Shown here: in pieces, positions 1 to 6,906 of the stretch
Layout of the letters: the number at the start of each line of letters is the position of its first letter
Position numbering within the stretch: position 1 is the stretch's first letter
Source: Thermoflexus hugenholtzii JAD2
Lineage (GTDB): Bacteria > Chloroflexota > Dehalococcoidia > SHYB01
Length of the DNA stretch: 9,833 nt
Assembly (NCBI GenBank): GCA_945861815.1
Contig: CAMAVV010000041.1
Location: 1 to 9,833 of the forward strand
Direction: 5' to 3'
The notes under the pieces: model-generated
What the model saw: only the letters and a program-made list of their open reading frames with translations
What the model was told of the DNA's origin: nothing
The model's database searches: none
Translations under genes and position numbers: made by a program

Positions 1-1
1 G

Positions 2-880
2 ACCGAAGAGCGAGTGATGAACTGGGGACGCTGGGGGAAAGACGACCAGCTCGGCGCCGCGAACCTCATTACGCCGGAGCGCATGGTTCAGGCCGCGCGC
101 CTGGTAAAACAGGGCAAAATCTACAGCCTTAGCTCCCCGATCCGCGAAGACAAAGTACCCCGCATGGACATCCGCCCCGGGAACCAGCACTTTGTGCGCA
201 TCTTCGGCGGGCCGCAACAGCAGTCCTACGCTGAGGTCGCCGACGACACACTCCTTATCGGATGCCACGGCACCTCAACCCACATCGACGCCCTTTGTCA
301 TTACTGGACGGACGGCACGATGTATAACGGATTTCCAGCGAAGAAATACGTAGAAGGCTTTGGCGCAACGAAGCTTGGCATCACGAATCTCAAAGGAATC
401 TTCACCCGTGGCGTCCTCCTCGACCTTGCCGGCATGAAGGGCAAGCCTTATCTCGAGGGCGCCTATGTCATCACGCCCCAGGACTTGGAAGACTGTTGCA
501 AGCGCCAGGGCACCCGCATTGAGCCAGGCGATGTTGTGCTCTTCCGCACCGGGTGGAATAGCGTCTATTACACCCACGGCTTCGACGTCTATAACCACTC
601 ACAGCCTGGTTTGGAGATCGAAGCCGGCCTTTGGCTTGCAAGGAAGGATATCTCCGTCGTCGGCGCCGACAACTCGGCTATCGGCGTCCGCGATAAAGCA
701 CGCCCTCCCGGGCGCAACGTCCACGACGTCTTTCTTCAGGACGCAGGCATCTACATCATAGAGATGATGGATCTGGAACCACTCGCCGCCGACAAGGTCT
801 ACGAATTCCTTTTCGTGGCTTCGCCCCTCCAGGTCACCGGCGGCACAGGGAGTTCCCTCAACCCGCTCGCGATCGTCTAG
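2..880 (+). CDS. cyclase family protein (kynurenine formamidase-like metal hydrolase), 5' end probably outside window
   Basis: Metal-dependent hydrolase of the cyclase/KynB-like superfamily, whose members hydrolyse formamides, cyclic amides or related bonds with a divalent metal. Numbering from the GTG at 14, the signature HGTSTHIDALCH spans residues 85-96; His90, Asp92 and His96 match the HxD...H metal-binding pattern. A later conserved block around His237 and Glu250 fits the second half of the active site. The NWGRWG then DDQLG opening at residues 3-14 is typical of the bacterial branch annotated simply as cyclase. The frame is open to the window edge (codons TEER before GTG/ATG at 14/17), no good Shine-Dalgarno precedes those codons, and relatives usually have extra residues before NWGRWG, so I call it 5'-partial; a start at 14 or 17 is the alternative. 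It ends convergently with the HD gene, sharing four bases. Family is secure; substrate cannot be told. Confidence 0.88.
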   Translation, partial: TEERVMNWGRWGKDDQLGAANLITPERMVQAARLVKQGKIYSLSSPIREDKVPRMDIRPGNQHFVRIFGGPQQQSYAEVADDTLLIGCHGTSTHIDALCHYWTDGTMYNGFPAKKYVEGFGATKLGITNLKGIFTRGVLLDLAGMKGKPYLEGAYVITPQDLEDCCKRQGTRIEPGDVVLFRTGWNSVYYTHGFDVYNHSQPGLEIEAGLWLARKDISVVGADNSAIGVRDKARPPGRNVHDVFLQDAGIYIIEMMDLEPLAADKVYEFLFVASPLQVTGGTGSSLNPLAIV

Positions 881-1752
881 CTGCTGGCGCCTTGTCGATT
901 TACTGAAGCGGCAAGCTCCTGCTGGAAAGCAACATCAGCCGCCAGAAGCGCCTGACTTCTGGTCTGTCCTCGCGACTCCTTCATCTCGTTGTCCAGTGCT
1001 CCAGAAGCCGTGAGGCCCTTCAGCGTAGCCATCACGCGCGCTGAGACAAGTCCATCCCGCTCGAAACGTTCGAGGGCGGTGAAGACCTCCCGCAACTGCT
1101 CGTCCCGGCGACCGTAATAGTCCTTGCCCCTTCGCCGGTTGTTGTAGGCCTCGAAGTTCTCGCACGCCACGAGCAGCATTCCCATCAGCTTTACATCGGC
1201 TGGTTCCCCTGCCATCTCCTGGGGATAGTAGTAATAGAGCATGACCTTCTCCATCCAGGGCTTTACCGTGATGCCCATGGACGAGAGTTCAGGAGCGCGC
1301 TCTTTTAGTTGGCGGCGAAGGCGGCCCTTGAAGTCCATGCGCATAAGGATGTGGTCATAGACCCTGAGCGTAAGGGCGATGCCGCGCTGCTCGAGGGCCT
1401 GTTTGATGTGCGAGACAAAAAAGTCTGGCGCCTGTTCCTCGCTGATGTGTTGATACTTCGCGCGAAGTTCCCGTATGCGGATCGGGAGTCCGATCTCCTG
1501 CGCGACCCCGAAGATCTTGCCGAAAAGCTCCGCGTCCATCCCCGCGCGGCCAAGGTCGTGGAGCAGCGTCGTGACTTCCAACTCAGGCAGCCATTTCTCG
1601 GCGAGGCCCGCCTCCTTCGCGACCGTCTGGACGATGCGCGTCGTGCGCTCCGCATGCTCTTTGTCATATCCCTCGATAACGTGGCCTGGACGCTCCAGGT
1701 CGGGAGTATCGTACATGGCGAGTACTCGTTGTCTTGCTATGGTGCTCAGCAT
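877..1752 (-). CDS. HD-domain protein, possibly a degenerate HD-GYP
   Basis: Protein of 291 residues with an HD-type metal phosphohydrolase core. His33 (in KEHAERT) and the His65-Asp66 pair (LLHDLGR) are the first metal ligands, and the helices around them look like those of an HD domain. Further on, residues 192-203 (LLVACENFEAY) resemble the VADVFDAL helix of HD-GYP cyclic-di-GMP phosphodiesterases. The place where HH and GYP would be expected reads YYYYPQEMAGE (173-183), so the second half of the canonical site seems missing. It is most likely cytosolic: no signal peptide or membrane helix is seen. The ATG at 1752 is preceded by a GGGGGA stretch about 11 bases upstream, acceptable but not strong; Met13 is an alternative start. 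HD fold is well supported; nucleotide phosphohydrolase, c-di-GMP binder or inactive sensor are all possible. Confidence 0.85.
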   Translation of the reverse strand: MLSTIARQRVLAMYDTPDLERPGHVIEGYDKEHAERTTRIVQTVAKEAGLAEKWLPELEVTTLLHDLGRAGMDAELFGKIFGVAQEIGLPIRIRELRAKYQHISEEQAPDFFVSHIKQALEQRGIALTLRVYDHILMRMDFKGRLRRQLKERAPELSSMGITVKPWMEKVMLYYYYPQEMAGEPADVKLMGMLLVACENFEAYNNRRRGKDYYGRRDEQLREVFTALERFERDGLVSARVMATLKGLTASGALDNEMKESRGQTRSQALLAADVAFQQELAASVNRQGASS

Positions 1753-1772
1753 GGCAATGTGATTCCCCCAGC

Positions 1773-1788
1773 GAAAGGGCGGCCTTTC
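1773..1788. repeat. small inverted repeat in the leader of the HD-domain gene
   Basis: Perfect 6-bp inverted repeat (GAAAGG / CCTTTC, 4-base loop) just upstream of the G-rich ribosome-binding region of the minus-strand HD gene. A hairpin here in the mRNA could affect translation initiation. It is short and may be chance. Confidence 0.3.
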
Positions 1789-1881
1789 AAGCTAGCCCTT
1801 ACAATAGCGGATACGCCCCTCGCGCGCATCTTACGGCGGTGCGGCTTCCGAGGAAGGCTTTCGCCCCAGGCTGTTTTTCGG

Positions 1882-2337
1882 ATGGAAGACATCGTCGCCC
1901 TCCATACCCTGCGCGACCTGGCGATCATCATGGTGGTAGCCGCTGTTGCGCTCCTTGTCTTCCATTCCCTGGCCTGGCTTATCCTCGGCGTCGTTCTGGC
2001 CTTTGGCTCATATCTCGTCCTCCATTCTGTCCAGGCGATGCATCAGCGCGTAGAAAACCTATTGCGCCGGAGAATCGCTGGGTCCGAGGAGAGCGACACA
2101 CCCCAGCCGGGGGAGACCGTAACAAAGAAGAGGCGTTCCGATGGACGATCGGAACGCCTCTTCGTCTGTTCGAGCGCGGGATCTCTTACGGCTGCGGCTT
2201 CAGCTCGATGTCCTGGGGCGGAGTGCTCGGGAGCTTCCAGTGGATCAGAGGCTTGTTCGCCGCCTTGTGGTAATCGTTGGCGTCTTTCACCGATTGGTTG
2301 TACGCCTCTTCGAACTGCGTCCAGTTCTTTGCCTTGA
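1882..2337 (+). CDS. putative small membrane protein; 3' end doubtful
   Basis: The first 85 or so residues look genuinely coded. After MEDIVALHTLRD there is a strongly hydrophobic stretch from about 12 to 49, enough for a two-helix membrane hairpin (about 13-27 and 30-47). A charged segment (HQRVENLLRRR) and an acidic/polar linker follow. It is divergent from the HD gene, with 129 bases between starts. From about residue 83 the frame runs into the terminator of the downstream minus-strand gene and then antisense to its coding sequence. That tail is rich in Ser, Cys, Pro and Arg, as out-of-frame translation would be. In the adjacent frame a TAA lies at 2120-2122, so a one-base indel would end the protein just before the hairpin. 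No clear Shine-Dalgarno precedes the ATG. I do not recognise the family. Confidence 0.42.
   Translation: MEDIVALHTLRDLAIIMVVAAVALLVFHSLAWLILGVVLAFGSYLVLHSVQAMHQRVENLLRRRIAGSEESDTPQPGETVTKKRRSDGRSERLFVCSSAGSLTAAASARCPGAECSGASSGSEACSPPCGNRWRLSPIGCTPLRTASSSLP
2121..2163 (-). terminator. Rho-independent terminator of the 2186-2617 gene
   Basis: Perfect 16-bp inverted repeat, arms 2127-2142 and 2148-2163, with a 5-base loop. Read on the minus strand the stem is followed at once by TTTGTT (2126-2121). It lies 22 bases past the TAA of the minus-strand gene. On the plus strand the stem is followed by GTCTGTT, a much poorer T-run, so it is oriented for the minus gene, although so long a stem might also stop plus-strand transcription. 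Confidence 0.8.
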
Positions 2338-2617
2338 GCGCATCTTCGACGCGCTTCATCGATTCGCCCATGAACGGGTCCATCCACTGCACGTATTTGG
2401 GGCGCGTCGTCATCGAAAGCTCGAAGAGCTCTTTGGTCTCTTTGATCTCATACTCGGCCAGCGCCCAGTTCCCTTCCTTTGCCGCGTAATACACCTTCCA
2501 CCACCTGGTGCCGATCTCGTGCATGAGCCGTGCGGGCCCCGGCAGCATGTGAGCGATCTCATCAATCGTGAAATACACATGGCCGTTAAAGCCTTTGACT
2601 TTTTCTCCTTCGCTCAT
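2186..2617 (-). CDS. small helical protein, cytochrome-like family lacking the CxxCH heme motif
   Basis: Protein of 143 residues, mostly amphipathic helix rich in Trp, Lys and Glu. The segment from about residue 33 (MHEIGTRWWKVYYAAKEGNW then ALAEYEIKE) and the later RVEDALKAKNW resemble, from memory, a small c-type-cytochrome-like family whose members end in a CNACH heme motif followed by a Pro-rich tail. Here the corresponding position reads ANDYH (113-117): the His remains, both Cys are absent, and the tail KLPSTPPQ is retained. No convincing signal peptide is seen, consistent with a non-heme protein that is not exported. The start is fixed by an AAGGAGA Shine-Dalgarno five bases before the ATG; an in-frame upstream ATG at 2701 is not supported. 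It has its own promoter candidate and terminator, so is probably monocistronic. The coding call is strong; the family link is by recollection and the function is unknown. Confidence 0.82.
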   Translation of the reverse strand: MSEGEKVKGFNGHVYFTIDEIAHMLPGPARLMHEIGTRWWKVYYAAKEGNWALAEYEIKETKELFELSMTTRPKYVQWMDPFMGESMKRVEDALKAKNWTQFEEAYNQSVKDANDYHKAANKPLIHWKLPSTPPQDIELKPQP

Positions 2618-2622
2618 AACAG

Positions 2623-2629
2623 TCTCCTT
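2623..2629 (-). promoter_or_regulatory. Shine-Dalgarno that decides the start at 2617
   Basis: Read on the minus strand this is AAGGAGA, followed by five bases and ATG. It sets the start 28 codons inside the longest open frame. Confidence 0.75.
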
Positions 2630-2672
2630 CAAATAGGTTTTGGGATTGGGACATTGCCTCCAACGGCAACCC

Positions 2673-2701
2673 ATAGTAGCAGTGGGAGTAGGCATCAGCA
2701 A
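2673..2701 (-). promoter_or_regulatory. candidate sigma70-type promoter for the 2186-2617 gene
   Basis: On the minus strand TTGCTG (2701-2696), a 17-base spacer and TACTAT (2678-2673) fit -35/-10 elements with 3/6 and 4/6 matches. The predicted transcript would begin near 2666, giving an untranslated leader of about 49 bases that holds a small TTGCC/GGCAA hairpin (2654-2669). Identified by eye only. Confidence 0.35.
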
Positions 2702-2748
2702 CCGCTAGCCTCGATGGAGAGAAGATGCCTCGACCGTCTCCCTAACGA

Positions 2749-2777
2749 TTGACCTTCTGCGCTGTGGCTGCTAGCGT
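2749..2777 (+). promoter_or_regulatory. weak candidate promoter for the DUF255 gene
   Basis: TTGACC (2749-2754), a 17-base spacer and TAGCGT (2772-2777). The -35 is good and the -10 poor. It lies about 50 bases before the start codon in the only non-coding gap upstream of the gene. Between it and the start is a 5-bp hairpin (GAGGC/GCCTC, 2794-2808) just ahead of the ribosome-binding site. Confidence 0.22.
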
Positions 2778-2811
2778 TAGCGGCGCACTGCACGAGGCGC
2801 GAAGCCTCTTT

Positions 2812-2817
2812 GGAAAG
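2812..2817 (+). promoter_or_regulatory. ribosome-binding site fixing the DUF255 start
   Basis: GGAAAG followed by seven bases and ATG at 2825. It favours the ATG and the start MPNRLAGETSP, typical of the family, over the TTG at 2810. Confidence 0.6.
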
Positions 2818-2824
2818 TAGTCTC

Positions 2825-4879
<2,055 letters not shown>

Positions 4880-5230
4880 CAGTGAGGGCAGAGACCGCGC
4901 CTTCCCGCTCTTTGCGTGGCAGCACCCATCAAAGTAGGCGTCAGCCCTAGCGACTTCGGCTAACCCGTAAGATATGCTTCTCTCAACGGGAGCAGGTTTT
5001 CACCTGTGAACTCCTGCAGGCCTCCTCGCGAGCACCGCTCCGGGAGGCCGCTACGTTTAGAAGCGCAACTGCGCAAGTGGTGGGCCATCGTGGACGAAAG
5101 TAAGAACCTTTAAGCTTCAGTTTAACTTGCAGCGCTAGGTGTGAATGGACGGGGGGTCAAACTGGCTCCGGACTCTCCGCGAGCACAGGTGCTGGTCGCG
5201 GCGTAGGACCAACCCCATTGAGCTCGCCGA
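4880..5230. other. gene-free stretch, hairpin-rich, no confident gene
   Basis: About 350 bases between the DUF255 stop and the transposase remnant. Visible structure: GGGAAG/CTTCCC (4871-4876 and 4901-4906, 24-base loop) spanning the DUF255 stop, a poor terminator candidate; CAGGT/ACCTG near 4992-5005; and GGCCTCC/GGAGGCC (5019-5025 and 5043-5049) with an inner GAGC/GCTC. A GTG-initiated frame at 5006-5113 (35 residues, ending WWAIVDESKNL) is open from 4964 and looks mildly protein-like, but too short to call; it may be the tail of a lost gene. No tRNA fold or known RNA is recognised. Confidence 0.4.
5019..5049. repeat. inverted repeat / potential stem-loop
   Basis: Perfect 7-bp arms GGCCTCC and GGAGGCC separated by 17 bases that contain a smaller GAGC-ACC-GCTC hairpin, so a two-tier stem is possible. 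No T-run follows on either strand, so it is not a classical terminator. Confidence 0.4.
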
Positions 5231-5258
5231 CTAACCAGTCTTCACCGCAATTTTCCAT
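5157..5258 (-). CDS. possible 33-residue ORF beside the transposase remnant
   Basis: A minus-strand ATG at 5258 is preceded by AAGGAGG with four-base spacing, a very good Shine-Dalgarno. The frame encodes 33 residues (starting MENCGEDWLVGELNG, then a Pro-rich end) and stops with TGA at 5157. It partly overlaps the transposase remnant in another frame. No family is recognised; it may be the reframed tail of the mobile-element fragment, or chance. Confidence 0.18.
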   Translation of the reverse strand: MENCGEDWLVGELNGVGPTPRPAPVLAESPEPV

Positions 5259-5419
5259 GTCCCCTCCTTGGCATCTTGTGGCCTCCAATTTACCAAGTGC
5301 ATCACAACAGTCTGTTTGCTGAAGCCCATCTTGCGGCAGACTTCCTCGACATGCGTGCCGCCCTCCACCTAGCGCAGGGCGAAAGCCACCTGGTCGGGAC
5401 TGTACTTCGACTTCTTCAT
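5231..5419 (-). pseudogene. remnant of IS3-family transposase OrfA (amber-interrupted, truncated)
   Basis: The minus strand from ATG at 5419 reads MKKSKYSPDQVAFALR, then TAG, then VEGGTHVEEVCRKMGFSKQT. This matches the helix-turn-helix start of IS3-family OrfA proteins (pattern MKKSRYTxEQIAFALRQAExGTxVxEVCRKMGISxQT). The TAG at codon 17 stands where relatives have Gln, one base from CAG. After SKQT (codon 37) the similarity stops: the frame goes on as unrelated residues to a second TAG at 5231-5233, and no leucine-zipper region or OrfB integrase (DDE) follows. The original Shine-Dalgarno (AGGAGG, 8 bases before the ATG) survives. I could not define terminal inverted repeats or a target duplication. 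It is clearly non-functional and marks an old insertion in this gap. Confidence 0.75.
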
Positions 5420-5639
5420 GCGACGATCCTCCTGTTTCTTCAGGCCAAATCATCCCACGAAAGTCACATTCCGATCGGCTCAGGATTCGGGGAGGAGACC
5501 ACTCAACTAGCGCGCCCCTGACCCGAGCGCGCATATTGGTAGGAATTGTGCACCTTGAAATCCGGTCGGCCCCTGCGCCTCTTCGGCAAACTGCACGTGC
5601 CAACGATCAGGCGGGGCACGGCAGGACAGATTCCCACGC
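5420..5639. other. gene-free stretch between the orfA remnant and the RidA-array gene
   Basis: About 220 bases with no supported gene. It contains a 6-bp inverted repeat (CGTGCC/GGCACG, 5596-5601 and 5615-5620, loop of 13) some 20 bases past the stop of the RidA-array gene. Without a T-run this is at best a weak transcript end. The left part may hold the end of the former insertion sequence, but no convincing terminal repeat is visible. Confidence 0.35.
5428..5433 (-). promoter_or_regulatory. preserved Shine-Dalgarno of the orfA remnant
   Basis: Minus-strand AGGAGG eight bases before the ATG at 5419. It supports the reading of this fragment as the true 5' end of a transposase gene. Confidence 0.5.
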
Positions 5640-6830
5640 TTAGGCCAGCGCTACTGCCACTACTGAAAAGATAGTGTCTGTCCGCATGTTCTGGTGGATG
5701 ATGAGGCCGGTAGCGGCTGGGAAGCTCGTTCCGAAGAATTCACGGCGCACTTGCCCTAAGACGCGAACATCCCCCATGACTGTCGGAGGGACCAGTTCCA
5801 GCGTGTAGGCGATATCATCCATGGAGACGCCCGCGGCCGAGCAGACTTGCCGGAGGTTCTGGTATGCCTGCCGAGCTTGAGCTCCGAGGTCGTAATTGGC
5901 GACAACCGACTTGCCGGTGGTATGGTCGATAGAGGCCTGTGAAGAGAAGTAAACCAAGTTGCCCATCCGTACGGCTGGGACGGAGCCCAACTTTCGGTAG
6001 CTCTGCTCCCAGCCAGGGACCATGATTTCTTCTCGTTTGCCCGTAAGGGACGCGATGACATCTACTTCTAAGTGACCTCGCGGATTCAGGATGCTGTGGA
6101 AGACCGAGGCGTTGAGCGAGGGGTGGTAATCCGCGAAATGCGCCTGACGGACTGCCGCCATTGCGTCGTAGTGCTCGACCGTCATCGGAGCCACGTAATC
6201 CACGATGTGGACAACGTTGGCGTAGGATGCTCCTGCCGCTTGGAGCGTCTTATCGATGCGCGTGTAGCATGCTTTCGCCTGGCCCTCTGCCGTTGTTGGT
6301 TCAAGCTCAACGACTCCGGAAAAAAAGAGCTTGCCTCCCGCCTTTACTGCCGGAGCGTACGTCAACTCCTTGAACCGTTCGTATTCGGGCCCTACGGGTA
6401 TGACGACTTCTTTTCCACCTTTGATGGCGATGGCTTGAATCTCGATAAGCGCATCGGGCCTAAGAAGGCTGTGGACTAGGACCCCTGTGGAAGCGATTGG
6501 GCTCTTCCCGAGGAATTGCCGCCGCACATCGCCGGTTTTGCGATAAAGTGGGAATCCCCGGGGCACAACGTAGTCCACCGTTCGCACGATGTCCGTGTAT
6601 GCCATCCCGGCGGCTTCAAGGATGACGCCGATCTTCTCCCACGCCACTTTAGTCTGCTCCACGATGTCGCCTTTGCAGAGGACGCTCCGGGACTCCTTAT
6701 CGTAGGCACTGCCTGTCTGCCCAGAGATATAGGCAACGCCCCTATGCTCCACACCCATCGAGAAGGTATATCTGTTGAGGTCGAGCCAAGGGAACTTTTC
6801 CGGTTTCACCTGGATGAGATTGCGGGACAT
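5640..6830 (-). CDS. three-domain RidA/YjgF protein (tandem Rid array)
   Basis: A 396-residue protein made of three successive Rid (YjgF/YER057c/UK114) domains, roughly 17-137, 150-262 and 275-395. RidA is normally a 125-residue homotrimer that hydrolyses enamines/imines from PLP enzymes and amine oxidation. Each unit repeats the Rid plan: a buried strand (GVAYISGQTG; KLFFSGVVEL; NLVYFSSQAS), a helix ending AAG then VxxxVDYV or VxxTLELV, a R/H-xxF segment, and a final strand. Domain 1 ends SLLRPDALIEIQAIAI, the usual Rid C-terminal motif; domain 2 has ILNPRGHLEVDVIA; domain 3 has NMRTDTIFSVVAVA without the Glu. Domains 1 and 3 are most alike near the end (RRQFLGKS/RREFFGTS, ASTGVLVH/AATGLIIH). 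AGGAGG seven bases before the ATG fixes the start. It is the last gene of the operon with CoA-transferase and amidase. Cytosolic; exact substrate unknown. Confidence 0.93.
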   Translation of the reverse strand: MSRNLIQVKPEKFPWLDLNRYTFSMGVEHRGVAYISGQTGSAYDKESRSVLCKGDIVEQTKVAWEKIGVILEAAGMAYTDIVRTVDYVVPRGFPLYRKTGDVRRQFLGKSPIASTGVLVHSLLRPDALIEIQAIAIKGGKEVVIPVGPEYERFKELTYAPAVKAGGKLFFSGVVELEPTTAEGQAKACYTRIDKTLQAAGASYANVVHIVDYVAPMTVEHYDAMAAVRQAHFADYHPSLNASVFHSILNPRGHLEVDVIASLTGKREEIMVPGWEQSYRKLGSVPAVRMGNLVYFSSQASIDHTTGKSVVANYDLGAQARQAYQNLRQVCSAAGVSMDDIAYTLELVPPTVMGDVRVLGQVRREFFGTSFPAATGLIIHQNMRTDTIFSVVAVALA

Positions 6831-6837
6831 TGATAAG

Positions 6838-6843
6838 CCTCCT
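6838..6843 (-). promoter_or_regulatory. consensus Shine-Dalgarno of the RidA-array gene
   Basis: Minus-strand AGGAGG, seven bases before the ATG at 6830, in the 76-base gap after the CoA-transferase. It gives the last operon gene its own strong initiation site. Confidence 0.7.
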
Positions 6844-6906
6844 GTATGGATAAATTGCTACCGTCGTGCGTGGTATCTAGTCGTGGTTCTTGGGAGGGGA
6901 CTCATC

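Noticed and set aside
2043..2387. Minus-strand 114-codon open frame overlapping the 2186-2617 gene
   Set aside because: It shares the strand but in another frame, crosses the terminator hairpin, has no family features, and its composition is that of a shadow of the real gene.
2675..2699. Short similarity (AGTAGCAGTG and AGTAGGC-TCAGC) between this site and about 4875-4946, flanking the DUF255 gene
   Set aside because: Only 10 and 12-13 matching bases, contiguous in one copy and about 50 bases apart in the other. It is too weak to call a repeat pair or attachment sites.
5145..5180. G-run and GTCAAACTGGCTCC as the end of an insertion sequence
   Set aside because: It resembles the ends of some insertion sequences, but I could not find a matching inverted copy on the other side of the orfA remnant.
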